From: Polyangium sp. 6x1 | Lineage (GTDB): Bacteria; Myxococcota_A; Polyangia; Polyangiales; Polyangiaceae | Direction of reading: 5' to 3' | DNA: 45,690 nt | Assembly: GCF_029946515.1 (NCBI RefSeq) | Contig: NZ_JARZHH010000081.1 | Coordinates: 1 to 45,690, forward strand | Shown here: one piece after another, positions 1 through 8,407 of the stretch | Layout of the letters: each line of letters starts with the position of its first letter | Position numbering within the stretch: the stretch's first letter is position 1 | Made by a program: the position numbers and the translations under genes | Notes under the pieces: generated by a model | Seen by the model: only the letters and a program-made list of their open reading frames with translations | The model's database searches: none | What the model was told of the DNA's origin: nothing

Positions 1-127
1 GGTCTTGCCACGGGCCCGTCCGAGAAACCGCGCATCGCGCGGTTTCTCGGCCCCCGGTCCAGGCCGCGCTTGGTCCGGGGTGAAGGGGGCGGACAGCCCC
101 CTTCTGGGGTGCGGGGCAACGCCCCGC
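1..127. repeat. Composite palindromic repeat, copy A (right half, cut by window edge)
   Basis: Chain of hairpins directly after the recN stop. A 14-bp perfect stem with a 3-nt loop lies at 20-33/37-50. It is followed by a degenerate CCAGGC-type stem near 60-75, a GGGGGC/GCCCCC stem near 85-102, and GCGGGGC-AAC-GCCCCGC at 111-127, which ends 3 nt from the recN stop codon (131-133). The first 19 bases match the end of the linker seen in the copy near 44.4 kb (read in reverse), so the other half probably lies left of the window. Confidence 0.8.
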
Positions 128-130
128 TGC

Positions 131-1882
131 TCAGGAAGCGCGACCCTTCGCACCGCGCTTCGGATTCGCCGCGGCGGCAGCTGAACGAGCCTTCGCCTCG
201 TCCAGCATCTCGGAGGCTGCCTTGAGCGCGCTCGGGCCGACCTTTGCGCCTGCCAGCATGCGCGCGACCTCGGCGACCCGCTCCTTGCCTTCGACGCGCT
301 TGACCGTGCTCTTCGTGATTGGCCCGTCGACCTGCTTCGAGACCACGAAATGTGCGTCGGCGAAGGCTGCGATCGTCGCGAGGTGCGTGATGCAGAGGAC
401 CTGGTGGTGCCGCGCCACGTCTGCGATCGCGCGGCCGATCTTGTCGGCCACCGCGCCGCCGACGCCGGCGTCGACCTCGTCGAACACGTAGAGCCCCGCG
501 GGCCCCGACTCTGCCAGCGTGCGCTTGAGCGCGAGTAGCGCGCGGGAGAGCTCGCCGCCCGAGGCGATCTTGCGCAGCGGGCGTGGCTCGATGCCCTTGT
601 TTGGTGCGATGAGGAACTCGACGCGGTCGATGCCGTCGCGGCCGAGCCGCGCGCCGTCGACGACGAGCTCGGACCTCTCGCCCGAGAGTGGCGCCACGTC
701 GACGATCACGCGCGCGCCGCCCATGCCGAGATCGGCGAGCTCTCCGCCGATCGACGCGCCGAGCTTCTCGCCGGCCTCGCGGCGCTTCTGCGAGAGCTGC
801 CGTGCGCGCTCCCCTGCCACGCGCAGGAGCCGGTCGCGCTCGTGCTCCAGTGCTTCGAGCTTCGTCTCCACGTTGCCGAGCCCTTCGAGCTCTGCCGCGA
901 TCCGCGCCCGCGCCGCGATCACGTCGTCGAGCGTGGGACCGTGCTGCCGGAGGAGGCCTTCGAGCCGGTACATGCGCTCCTCGATCTCCGAGAGCCGCGA
1001 CGGGTTCGCCTCGGCGCGCTCGGCGTACCGATCGACCTCGCGGGCGATCTCTCGAAGCTCGGAGAACAAACCATCGAGCGTGTTCGCCGTCGCTTCGAGG
1101 GACGGATCGAGATCCGCGGCGGCGCGCAGATCCTTCGAGAGCTTCGCGAGCTCGTCGCAGATCGCGTGCTCGCCCTGATCGAGCCGCGCGGCGGCGTGCT
1201 CGGTCAGCTCGCGGAGCCTGCCGGCGTGGCGGAGACGCTGGCGCTCGGCTGCGAGCTCTTCGAGCTCGCCCGGTTGCGGGGACAGCGCGTCGATGCCCTG
1301 GAGCTGGAAGCCGAGGAATGCTTCGCGCTCGACGCGTCCGCGCTCCGCCTCGCGCACCTCGCGGATCTCGACGACGACCTTCTCGAGCTTCTCGACCTCC
1401 GCGGCGAGCGCCTCGCGCGCGGTCGAGAGGCGGCCGAAACGATCGAGGTAGCCGAGGTGCGTCGAGGGATCGGTCAGCGCGACGCTCTCGTGTTGCGAGG
1501 CGACGTCGCAGAGCTCCGACGCGAGCGCTTGCAGCTCGCCCGCGGTGCAGAGACGTCCGTTCAGGTACGCGCGCGATCGGCCGTTTTGCTGCACCACGCG
1601 ACGGATGACGAGCTCGCCGCCCGAGGACACGCCGGCCGCGTCGAGGGCCGTCGCGAGTCGCTCGCTGCCCGTCACGTCGAAGAGCGCTTCGACCTCGGCC
1701 TCGTCGGTGCCGGGCCGCACCTGTTCGGCGTTGCCGCGTCCGCCGAGCACGAGCGAGAGCGCGCCGACGACGATCGACTTGCCTGCGCCGGTCTCGCCGG
1801 TGAGCACGTTGAAGCCGGGCTCGAGGCGGAGCTCGAGCGAATCCATGAGAACGAAGTTCTTGACGCGGAGGGCGACCAGCAC
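131..1882 (-). CDS. recN: DNA repair protein RecN
   Basis: SMC-like ATPase acting early in recombinational repair of double-strand breaks in the cytoplasm. 583 aa, close to the usual RecN length. The N-terminus has the typical RecN opening (LxVKNFVLMDSLEL) and a Walker A motif GETGAGKS at residues 29-36. A long charged helical central region follows. The C-terminal half has the ABC signature around IASGGELSRALLALK, a Walker B YVFDEVDAGVGG and the CITHLATIAAFAD segment. The start is GTG at 1882, supported by alignment of the N-terminus with the family. It is the last gene of a leftward operon, 55 nt behind the TonB-like gene, and a hairpin-rich repeat follows its stop. No missing catalytic residue was seen. 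Confidence 0.97.
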   Translation of the reverse strand: MLVALRVKNFVLMDSLELRLEPGFNVLTGETGAGKSIVVGALSLVLGGRGNAEQVRPGTDEAEVEALFDVTGSERLATALDAAGVSSGGELVIRRVVQQNGRSRAYLNGRLCTAGELQALASELCDVASQHESVALTDPSTHLGYLDRFGRLSTAREALAAEVEKLEKVVVEIREVREAERGRVEREAFLGFQLQGIDALSPQPGELEELAAERQRLRHAGRLRELTEHAAARLDQGEHAICDELAKLSKDLRAAADLDPSLEATANTLDGLFSELREIAREVDRYAERAEANPSRLSEIEERMYRLEGLLRQHGPTLDDVIAARARIAAELEGLGNVETKLEALEHERDRLLRVAGERARQLSQKRREAGEKLGASIGGELADLGMGGARVIVDVAPLSGERSELVVDGARLGRDGIDRVEFLIAPNKGIEPRPLRKIASGGELSRALLALKRTLAESGPAGLYVFDEVDAGVGGAVADKIGRAIADVARHHQVLCITHLATIAAFADAHFVVSKQVDGPITKSTVKRVEGKERVAEVARMLAGAKVGPSALKAASEMLDEAKARSAAAAANPKRGAKGRAS

Positions 1883-1937
1883 GGGGCCGGGAGGATAGAG
1901 AACGCCGCGAGAAACGTCGACGCGTTCTGCGCGAAGA

Positions 1938-3386
1938 TCAGCGGATCGTGACGGACTTGCTCACCGTCACGGGATCCCCGGAGAACGGCGGGACCGAGGC
2001 GCTGCGGAAGGCCGCGGCGATGCAGCCTCCGGTCGACGTGCCGGCGAACGGCGGGCCGTTGACTTGCGCTTTCGTGGCGCGGCCGGACGGGGCGAACGTG
2101 ACGCTCACGCGGGCCGTGCCGCTCGGATCCGTGGGCGCCCTGCAGCCTGCGGCCCTGCCGGCGGCGGCGCCGAGCGCGGAGGACGCGGCGCCCCGGTTGA
2201 ACTCGTTGCCGCCGCCCGAGGGCGCCTCGGGTGCGGCGGCCTTGTTGTTCGCCGCGGCCATCGCTGCCGCGAGATCCTGGGCCTTGTTCCCCGACGCCGT
2301 CTCGGCGGGTTTGGCCTCCGGGGTCTTCTCGGACGGTTTGTCGCCGCCGGCCGCGGGTTTGTCTCGACCATCGCTCTTCGGCGCTGCGTCTGACGAGCCC
2401 GCGCGTTTGTCCGCGGCGGCCTCGGTTCCTGCCTTCGCCGCGACCGGATCACTCGGCGCCGGCGTGTTCGTGGTCGGCGTGGGCGCCTGGTTCGTGTTTG
2501 CCGGTTGCAGCGCGAGCGGGTTGTCGTTCCCCGTGCCGGGCTGCGTGGTCGTCGACTCGCTGCCCACGGCGGCCGTCGGCTCTTCGGACGTCGTCGACGA
2601 GCGTTGCACCAGGAAAAACACGAGGCCTGCGAGGGCCGCGACGAGCACGACCCCGATCCCGAGGCGCTTGCGATCGAGCTTCGCGCCCGTGGCCGCGACG
2701 TCGACGTCGAGGTCGATCGCGTCCATCGACGACTTTTGCGTCGGGGCCGGCGCGGGTGCTGTCGTGACGGGCGGCGGAGCCAGGAACAGCGAGCCTCCGC
2801 TGCTCGCCGCTTCGGTTTTTCCTGCGGCTGGATCGGCCGGCTTCGCCGCGGTCGTGAGATCCTTGCCGAGCCCCGAGATCCCGAGCGCCGACACGTCGGG
2901 CGCCACGAGCGGCGTGAGCGACTGGTTGTTGAAGAGGCTGCTGCTCAGGTTGAACAGGTCCTCGTCGACGATCTTCCGGCTGCGGCTGATCTCGCGCGGA
3001 TCGGGCCGCGAGCCGCGCTGGGCCGCCTTCTCCGCGGGTTTGTCCGGGGGGGCCTCCGCTTTGAGCACCGCCGCCTCGTGCCGCTCGACGTCGAAGACAT
3101 CGAAGAACGAGGGCCTGTCGTCGTCGTCCTTCAACGTCGGCGTGCGCTTCGTCGCGGCGGGCGGCAGCGCGGGCTGCGAGGCCGACTTCGCGCGCGGCGC
3201 CGGCGGCGGAGGCGGGATCTTCAGGTTGTCGGCGGCGCCTTCGAGCGCGGCAGGACGCACCGTCACGACCTCGGCCGACACGTCGAGGTCGAAGACGCTC
3301 GTCCGCTCGGGGATCGACTTCATCGTCTCCGGCGGGGGTTCCATGCCGCCCGCCGCCGTCTTCGCGTCGTCTTTTTTCTCGCTCAT
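1938..3386 (-). CDS. TonB-like membrane protein with AgmX/PglI-type C-terminal domain
   Basis: 482 aa. Residues 1-235 are low-complexity, Pro/Ala/Lys-rich and presumably cytoplasmic. One membrane segment lies at about residues 240-259 (IGVVLVAALAGLVFFLV), followed by a disordered Ala/Pro/Thr linker. A C-terminal domain of about 70 residues has one Cys near each end and the pattern GTARVSVTFAPSGRATKAQV...GCIAAAFRSASVPPF, typical of the AgmX/PglI C-terminal domain of myxobacterial envelope and motility proteins. The start is ATG 3386, which overlaps the stop of the upstream gene as ATGA, so translation is probably coupled. The reading frame continues about 60 codons further upstream, but that stretch is Arg-rich shadow of the neighbour. 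A role in envelope force transmission or protein-protein contact is inference. Confidence 0.8.
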   Translation of the reverse strand: MSEKKDDAKTAAGGMEPPPETMKSIPERTSVFDLDVSAEVVTVRPAALEGAADNLKIPPPPPAPRAKSASQPALPPAATKRTPTLKDDDDRPSFFDVFDVERHEAAVLKAEAPPDKPAEKAAQRGSRPDPREISRSRKIVDEDLFNLSSSLFNNQSLTPLVAPDVSALGISGLGKDLTTAAKPADPAAGKTEAASSGGSLFLAPPPVTTAPAPAPTQKSSMDAIDLDVDVAATGAKLDRKRLGIGVVLVAALAGLVFFLVQRSSTTSEEPTAAVGSESTTTQPGTGNDNPLALQPANTNQAPTPTTNTPAPSDPVAAKAGTEAAADKRAGSSDAAPKSDGRDKPAAGGDKPSEKTPEAKPAETASGNKAQDLAAAMAAANNKAAAPEAPSGGGNEFNRGAASSALGAAAGRAAGCRAPTDPSGTARVSVTFAPSGRATKAQVNGPPFAGTSTGGCIAAAFRSASVPPFSGDPVTVSKSVTIR

Positions 3387-4216
3387 CGTGGCAGAACCTC
3401 GCGGTCGTCGGGTCCGGTCGGGTCCCCCGAGAGCCCGGAGAGCCAGTGCTTTTCGAGCCAGTCGAGCGCGACGTCCGCGCGGCGGAGCGTCGCGTCGATG
3501 GCCATCACCTGCGGATCCGGCGCGCCGGCGTCCTTGGCGTAGGCGCGCGCGTAGAGGATCCACGTCGACAGCTCGTAGTGGTGCAGGAGCGGCCCGAAAC
3601 GATGCGTGTCGAAACGCGCGATCCTCTCGGCCGCTTCCTGGACCGAGGGCGCGCGCACGAGCGCGGTGCTCGCGTCGAAGAGCAGCTCGCGCAGATCTTC
3701 GAACGCCCTCTCCGGATCACGCGACACCTCGTCGAGCATCGCCTCGAACGCGTCTTCCGACATGCCGGCTTGCTGCGCGACCTCCGCCATCGCGGGCACC
3801 TGCGTCTCGAGGAAGTCCGCGTCCGGCGCGTGGCCGAGCAAGCGACCGACGAGGTAGAGATCGAACGCGCTCGCGATCGACTCGCCGAGCAGCAGCGCTT
3901 CGGGGCTCTGGTACGACGTCGCGCCGAGTGGCTCGAGCGCGCGGCGTGTGACGTGGTGCCAGCCCGCGTGCATCACCACGTCCGCGGGGATCGCGTCGCT
4001 GTCGAGCACGTCGCCGGGTTGATCGGGCGACCAGAACGTGAGGTTCAAGAAGAGCGCGCGATCCCAGCGCGCCTCCGGTGTCCCAGGTTTCGGTACGAGG
4101 AAGGCGATCTGGTCACGCACGAGCGCACGCTTGAGCTCGGCGTAGAGACCGACGTGGCGATACGATCGCTCGTCCTCGATGCGAAGTTTGTCGAGCGTCA
4201 AATGTTGGAGTCGCAC
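3383..4216 (-). CDS. Conserved hypothetical protein, 277 aa
   Basis: Soluble, mostly helical, acidic protein with no signal peptide or membrane segment. It opens MRLQHLTLDKLRIEDERSYR. I recognise no catalytic motif. His pairs occur (MHAGWHHVTRR near residue 85, GPLLHHYELSTW near 210), but no clear metal site. It sits between the DUF1232 gene (12-nt gap) and the TonB-like gene (4-nt ATGA overlap), all leftward, so it is almost certainly co-translated with the latter. Codon use is normal for the window. It could be a cytoplasmic partner of the TonB-like protein, but that rests on context only. Confidence 0.75.
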   Translation of the reverse strand: MRLQHLTLDKLRIEDERSYRHVGLYAELKRALVRDQIAFLVPKPGTPEARWDRALFLNLTFWSPDQPGDVLDSDAIPADVVMHAGWHHVTRRALEPLGATSYQSPEALLLGESIASAFDLYLVGRLLGHAPDADFLETQVPAMAEVAQQAGMSEDAFEAMLDEVSRDPERAFEDLRELLFDASTALVRAPSVQEAAERIARFDTHRFGPLLHHYELSTWILYARAYAKDAGAPDPQVMAIDATLRRADVALDWLEKHWLSGLSGDPTGPDDREVLPR

Positions 4217-4228
4217 GGGAACTCGCGT

Positions 4229-4603
4229 TCAGGCTACGCGGACATCGGCCTCGGATCGAGACCCACGCGCGTCCGCGGCGATTTCCGGTCGGGGCTCGTG
4301 GTACCGGCCGAGCTGACGGTGGAGGATCAGCCGGAAGAGGAGCACCACACCCGCGTCGTCGATCCAGGTGATGAAAGGCACGGCGTCGGGCACGAGATCG
4401 AGCGGCCAGATGCAGTAAACGACGGAAAGGACGACGAGCGCCTTCGCCCAGAGCGCGCCGTCCCGGTCGCAGAGCAGCCGCCAAGCCGCTGGCGCATCGC
4501 GCAGGAGCGGCACGAGCGCGAGCCCGCGAGCCGTTCCGGAGACCTTCTTGCCTTCGAGCTTCTGCGGGCGCGCGTCGGTGGTCTTTTTCACGAAGGCCAA
4601 CAT
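4229..4603 (-). CDS. DUF1232 (YkvA-like) small membrane protein
   Basis: 124 aa. The core WAKALVVLSVVYCIWPLDLV followed by PDAVPFITWIDDAGVVLLFRL matches the DUF1232 signature (W..YL..P.DLIPD..P..G..DD), a short membrane hairpin family of unknown function. The start is ATG 4603 (MLAFVKKTT); the 36 upstream in-frame residues are Arg-rich and unlikely to be translated. The tail after the second hydrophobic segment is polar (RYHEPRPEIAADARG). It is the first gene of the leftward operon ending in recN and diverges from the lipoprotein gene at 4750 across 146 bp that should hold both promoters. Confidence 0.85.
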   Translation of the reverse strand: MLAFVKKTTDARPQKLEGKKVSGTARGLALVPLLRDAPAAWRLLCDRDGALWAKALVVLSVVYCIWPLDLVPDAVPFITWIDDAGVVLLFRLILHRQLGRYHEPRPEIAADARGSRSEADVRVA

Positions 4604-4749
4604 GGTTCCGCTGCGTCCGGCTGCAAGGGGTGGGGGCAGGATCGCCGCGGTGCGACGCTTGAAAGTCCCTGATGGTCGGGCATGATGCCGGTCCCGCCTT
4701 CGCCTGGCCAACGCCTGGGCGGAGGTCGTCTTCGAGGAGGCATGTCTTC

Positions 4750-5970
4750 ATGATCCGGCTGCGGTCTTTCCTTCCGTTCGTGCTCGCGCTCGCACCCCTC
4801 GCCGTTGGCTGCAAGAAGGAGGAGCCGCCCGCGCCCGCGCCGGAGGCGAAGCCGTCGGTGGCGGCGCTGCCGAGCGGCAAGGGCAAGCTCCCGCTCCGCA
4901 CCCCGATCGCGCCCGTCCCGAAGTTCGACCCGCAGGCGATGAAGGACTACCGCCTCGAGGTTTGTTACTTCGGAACGCTCACGCTGCGTCAGGCGCGTGA
5001 CGCCTACTTCACGAGCCTCGGCAAGGACGAGCCGAGCGAGAAGAAGATCCCGAGCTTCGGCATCCCCGGCGCGTCGCTGCCGCCGGCCCCGCCGACGATC
5101 GCGCAGCCGAAGCCCGGTGGCTCCGCCGGCCCCGCGGCGGGCCCCTCCGCCGGTCCGGGCGGCTCCGCCGCGCCCGGGGGCAGCGCGCTCGCGGGCCGCA
5201 GAATGGCCGACATGGGCATGCGCGCTCCGCACGAGCGCAACGCGCGGGCGTGCACCGTCGCCGCCGGCCTCAAGGAGCCGGCGATGCCCGACGTCGACGC
5301 GGCCCTCACGACCTTCGCTCCGTTCTCCCTGGAGCTCAGCCGCAACATCGCCGCGGCCAGCGTGTACTACCAGCGCGAGGAGTACGCGAAGGACAAGTTC
5401 GAGCGCGGCAAGGAGCTCCACAAGAAGCTCGTCGCCGACTTCGGCAAGCTCGACGAGAACGCCGACAAGCTCGGCAGCGCGATCGCCGCGTGGCGCAAGG
5501 ATCACGCTGTCGACATGGCGAAGCTCGACGAGGGCGAGCGGCTCGTGCTCACGGCCTACGACAGGGCGCGCGGGCTCGTGCTGTCGGTGCTCGCGAAGAA
5601 GATCGACGCGGCGGCCTACAAGGAGAGCGTCGCGGCGCTCGCGAAGGACATCGAGGCCATCAAGACGTTCGGCACGAACAACCCGAACGACCCGTGGGCG
5701 AAGATCACGGTCCCGCCGTTCAGCGCATTCCAGAAGGCGGCGGAAGAGGCCCAGGGCAAGATCAGCGACAAGGGGATCGAGCCCGACGCGTTCCTCTCGC
5801 TGGTCAACGGGTTTACCTCGGTCATCGAGGCGAAGCACCGCGCCCTCTCGCGCTCGCTCACGGCGAAGGGCCAGGTCGTGGAGCCGAAGGCGGGGCTGCC
5901 GATGCGGCAGATCCCGACGCCGGGGCAGCAAGTCGAGCACCCCGACGATCACGCCGGCCACGCGCACTGA
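4750..5970 (+). CDS. DUF3829/YiiG-like lipoprotein
   Basis: 406 aa lipoprotein: signal MIRLRSFLPFVLALAPLAVG with lipobox Cys21. A Lys/Pro/Ala-rich linker follows, then a Gly/Ser/Ala/Pro-rich loop at about residues 115-150. The helical body contains ISVYY-type text (AAASVYYQREEYAKDKFERG at about 200-220, then KELHKKLVADF), typical of the DUF3829 family. The C-terminus ends in a His-rich HPDDHAGHAH tail, a possible metal-binding end. AGGAGG lies just ahead of ATG 4750; an in-frame upstream ATG lacks such a site. It is transcribed alone; its 3' end faces glgA across a strong hairpin. Function unknown. Confidence 0.85.
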   Translation: MIRLRSFLPFVLALAPLAVGCKKEEPPAPAPEAKPSVAALPSGKGKLPLRTPIAPVPKFDPQAMKDYRLEVCYFGTLTLRQARDAYFTSLGKDEPSEKKIPSFGIPGASLPPAPPTIAQPKPGGSAGPAAGPSAGPGGSAAPGGSALAGRRMADMGMRAPHERNARACTVAAGLKEPAMPDVDAALTTFAPFSLELSRNIAAASVYYQREEYAKDKFERGKELHKKLVADFGKLDENADKLGSAIAAWRKDHAVDMAKLDEGERLVLTAYDRARGLVLSVLAKKIDAAAYKESVAALAKDIEAIKTFGTNNPNDPWAKITVPPFSAFQKAAEEAQGKISDKGIEPDAFLSLVNGFTSVIEAKHRALSRSLTAKGQVVEPKAGLPMRQIPTPGQQVEHPDDHAGHAH

Positions 5971-5981
5971 GATCGTCGCCG

Positions 5982-6009
5982 CTGGGGCGGGCGCTCGGGC
6001 CCGCCTCAG
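5982..6009. terminator. Stem-loop between convergent genes, possible bidirectional terminator
   Basis: 11-bp stem (one G-T pair), CTGGGGCGGGC at 5982-5992 with GCCCGCCTCAG at 5999-6009, loop of 6 nt. It lies 12 nt after the lipoprotein stop and 15 nt before the glgA stop. No T-tract, so termination is inferred from position and stem strength. It is not a member of the composite repeat family. Confidence 0.5.
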
Positions 6010-6023
6010 CGCTCCTCGCGAGA

Positions 6024-7472
6024 TCAGCGCTCGCCGCGATGCCTCGCGATGGCCAACCGGTACATCGCCTCGTACTGACGGCTCGCATAATCCCAGCCGA
6101 ATGGCTTCTTCATCGCCCGCCGCTGCATCGAGCGGAAATGCTCGGGGTGCTCGCGGTAGATCCACATCGCTTCGAGCACCGTGTCGGCGAGCGCCGCGGG
6201 CGAGAGGTCGTGGAACTTGAAGCCCGTCGCCATGTGCTCGACCGTGTCGTCGAGCCCGCCCACCGCGCGCACGATCGGCAGCGTGCCGTACCGCTGGCTG
6301 TAGAGCTGGTTCAGCCCGCAAGGCTCGTAGCGCGAGGGCATCACGAAGAGGTCCACGCCCGCCTCGATGCGGTGCGCGAGCGCGTCGTTCATCCCGATGT
6401 ACGCGCGGAATCGGTCCGTCGAGTGGTGGAGGCGCGTGAAGAGATCCTCCGCCCAGCTCTCGCCCGATCCGAGCACGACGACCTGCACGTCCCGCGTGAG
6501 CAGCGTCCCGAGCGCGCCCGCGAAGATGTCGATCCCCTTCTGGTGCACGAGCCGGCTGATGAGGCCGACGATCGGTACGTCGGGACGAACCGGTAGCCCC
6601 ATCTCGCGCTGCAGCTCCGCCTTGCAGAAGGCCTTGCCTTGTAGATCGTCGGCGTCGAAATGCGCCGCGAGGTGCCGATCCGTCTCGGGGTTCCAGACGT
6701 CGTCGTCGATCCCGTTCAGGATGCCGATCACGTCGCTGCCGCGCTCGTGCAGCACGCCTTCGAGCCCGTGCCCGCCCTCGGCCGTCTGGATCTCCTGCGC
6801 GTACCGGGGCGACACCGTCGAGAGCATCGTCGAGAAGTAGAGGCCGCCCTTCAGCAGGTTCAGCCGGTCGTAGGACTCGAGCCCGCGGTGGTGGAAGACG
6901 TCCCAGCCGAGGCCGGTCTGGTAGAGCTCGTTTTTCTCGAACCAGCCCTGATACCCCATGTTGTGGATCGTCAGGACCGACGCGGCCCCGCCGATGGGCG
7001 ATCGGGCGTCGAGCGTCTTCATGAAGATCGGCACGAGGCACGTCGGCCAGTCGTGCACGTGCACGACGTCGGGGACGAACCCGAGCGCGCCCGCGAGCCG
7101 GAGCGCGCCGCGCGAGAGGAACGTGAAGCGCGCGAGGTTGTCGCGGTAATCGCCGTTCGAATCGTTGTAGATGCCGCTGCGATCGTAGAACTCGTCGTGC
7201 TCGAGCAGGTAGACGCGCGACGTGCTCTCGCCGAGCCGCGCCTCCCAGACCGCGCCCCACGCCTCGCCGCCGCCCACGGGCACGCCGAGCGAGAGGGGCA
7301 GCCGTTTGGCCGGGTGTTTCTTCGCCACGCGGTAGCGCGGCATGACCGTGCGTACGTCGTGTCCGCGCGCCGCGAGCGCGATGGGGAGCGCGCCGGCCAC
7401 GTCCGCCAGGCCTCCCGTCTTGGCGAAAGGGACGCACTCGGAGACGACGTTGAGGATGCGGAGGCGGGGCAT
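6024..7472 (-). CDS. glgA: Glycogen synthase GlgA (GT5)
   Basis: 482 aa, normal GlgA length. Transfers glucose from ADP-glucose (or UDP-glucose) to alpha-1,4-glucan in the cytoplasm. The N-terminal signature is at residues 8-26 (NVVSECVPFAKTGGLADV; K18-T-G-G binds the nucleotide sugar). Also seen are VHVHDWPTCLVPIFM, the central MGYQGWF, and in the C-terminal half SRLVHQKGID and MPSRYEPCGLNQLYSQRYGT with GGLDDTV. The start is ATG 7472 (MPRLRILNVV), only 4 nt after the boxR stop, so the two are probably cotranscribed; no good ribosome site is visible. No other glg gene is in the window. The link to a benzoyl-CoA regulator is unexpected and may be only positional. Confidence 0.96.
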   Translation of the reverse strand: MPRLRILNVVSECVPFAKTGGLADVAGALPIALAARGHDVRTVMPRYRVAKKHPAKRLPLSLGVPVGGGEAWGAVWEARLGESTSRVYLLEHDEFYDRSGIYNDSNGDYRDNLARFTFLSRGALRLAGALGFVPDVVHVHDWPTCLVPIFMKTLDARSPIGGAASVLTIHNMGYQGWFEKNELYQTGLGWDVFHHRGLESYDRLNLLKGGLYFSTMLSTVSPRYAQEIQTAEGGHGLEGVLHERGSDVIGILNGIDDDVWNPETDRHLAAHFDADDLQGKAFCKAELQREMGLPVRPDVPIVGLISRLVHQKGIDIFAGALGTLLTRDVQVVVLGSGESWAEDLFTRLHHSTDRFRAYIGMNDALAHRIEAGVDLFVMPSRYEPCGLNQLYSQRYGTLPIVRAVGGLDDTVEHMATGFKFHDLSPAALADTVLEAMWIYREHPEHFRSMQRRAMKKPFGWDYASRQYEAMYRLAIARHRGER

Positions 7473-7476
7473 GTTT

Positions 7477-8331
7477 TCAACCGACCGACGGTGCGGGCAG
7501 CCTACCACGGCTCGCCGCGTGGATGATCTTCACGAGCCGGTCGATCGAGCGTTCGAGGCCGAGCGCCGAGGTGTCGATGATGTGGGCCGCGCGCTCGTAG
7601 AGGGCCCGTCGCGCGCGCAGGATCCCGCGCAGCTCCTCCATCGCCGCCGGCCGGCTCGCCATCGGCCTCGCGTCGCCTTGGTCGATCACGCGCTGAAAAT
7701 GGTCCTCCGGGCGCGCGCGCAGCCACACGGTCACGGCCTCGCGGCAGAGCAGCTCGAACGTCTCGTGATCGGTCACGAGGCTGCCGCTCGTCGCGACGAT
7801 CCCGCGATCGCCGCGCGCGACGAGCCGCTCGAGCTCCTCGCGCTCGAGCCTGCGGAAGTACGCGGTCCCGTGCATCTCGAAGATCTCGGTCAGGCTCATG
7901 CCGGCGCGCGCTACGACGAGACTGTCGAGTTCCACGAACGGCAAACCGAGCCGGGCCGCCGCGCGGCTGCCCAGCGTGGTTTTTCCCGCCCCACGCAGGC
8001 CGAGCAGCGCCACGAGCGGGCCCTTTTCCGACGCGCGCGGCGCTTCCGTGGGCGTGGCCGCGAGCAGCGCCGACGCGGTCGTCTCGAGCGCGCGCGCGAT
8101 CGCGTCGAGGCGAACCACGGACACGTTCGCCTTGCCGCCTTCGACGAGCACGAGGAACCGCTCGCTCACGCCCGACGCGGCCCCGAGATCCCGGAGCGTC
8201 AAACCCGCCGCGCGCCGGCGTTCGCGCACCCGCTCGCCGAGCGCCTTCAGGAGCGGCGAGCCGGCGCCCTCGGCGTGCTCGGCTTCGTTCGCCCCCGCTT
8301 CGGGCTTCTTTCGGGCCGCCACGTCATGCAC
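7477..8331 (-). CDS. boxR: BoxR: XRE-type repressor with shikimate-kinase-like sensor domain
   Basis: 284 aa. HTH_XRE domain at about residues 28-85 (LGERVRERRRAAGLTLRDLG...GVSERFLVLVEGGKANVSV), then a shikimate-kinase-like domain at about 104-270 with P-loop GLRGAGKTT (111-119, K117). Asp136 and the Arg160/161 pair of the kinase fold are present, but the GGG motif that binds shikimate is SGS at 182-184. This matches BoxR, which represses box genes and releases DNA on binding benzoyl-CoA; the kinase fold serves as sensor. It diverges from boxC. The start is GTG 8331 (another GTG at 8322 is possible); two putative operators lie at and upstream of the start, suggesting autoregulation. A real shikimate kinase is unlikely. 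Confidence 0.93.
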   Translation of the reverse strand: MHDVAARKKPEAGANEAEHAEGAGSPLLKALGERVRERRRAAGLTLRDLGAASGVSERFLVLVEGGKANVSVVRLDAIARALETTASALLAATPTEAPRASEKGPLVALLGLRGAGKTTLGSRAAARLGLPFVELDSLVVARAGMSLTEIFEMHGTAYFRRLEREELERLVARGDRGIVATSGSLVTDHETFELLCREAVTVWLRARPEDHFQRVIDQGDARPMASRPAAMEELRGILRARRALYERAAHIIDTSALGLERSIDRLVKIIHAASRGRLPAPSVG

Positions 8332-8343
8332 TATATTTCATGA
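8327..8343. promoter_or_regulatory. boxR: Putative BoxR operator 1 (overlaps boxR start)
   Basis: TGCACTATATTTCATGA, an AT-rich motif of form TGCA-N6-TTCA. It shares 13 of 16 positions with operator 2, 31 bp downstream on the plus strand. It overlaps the GTG start of boxR, a position fit for autorepression. The TGCA-N6-TGCA form is what I recall for BoxR/BzdR-type operators; binding is not shown. Confidence 0.5.
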
Positions 8344-8355
8344 GCGAGGGTCCAA

Positions 8356-8373
8356 CAAGCAGTATATTGCTTG
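8356..8373. promoter_or_regulatory. Putative BoxR operator 2 and bidirectional -10 region
   Basis: CAAGCAGTATATTGCTTG, an 18-bp palindrome broken at one symmetric pair, with form AGCA-N6-TGCT. It contains TATATT (8363-8368) on the plus strand and TATACT (8366-8361) on the minus strand, both close to -10 consensus, so a bound repressor could block boxC and boxR together. The -35 partners are weak on both strands. Confidence 0.55.
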
Positions 8374-8407
8374 ACACCCTTCCGTCCCGGTGATGGAGTT
8401 TTCGGCG

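Noticed and set aside
842-1951. Long open frames on the plus strand across recN
   Set aside because: Shadows of a high-GC gene: Arg/Glu/Leu-rich, no family motif, while the minus-strand RecN has all its motifs.
5982-6009. Member of the composite repeat family
   Set aside because: Single hairpin with a 6-nt loop and no SL2-SL4 order; kept only as a possible terminator.
4588-7437. 949-codon open frame on the minus strand over the lipoprotein and glgA region
   Set aside because: Arg/Ala/Gly-rich text without domain signatures; GlgA and the DUF3829 lipoprotein in other frames are clear.
7477-8331. Shikimate kinase as a metabolic enzyme
   Set aside because: The substrate GGG motif is SGS, an XRE domain is fused and boxC is divergent; this is the BoxR layout.
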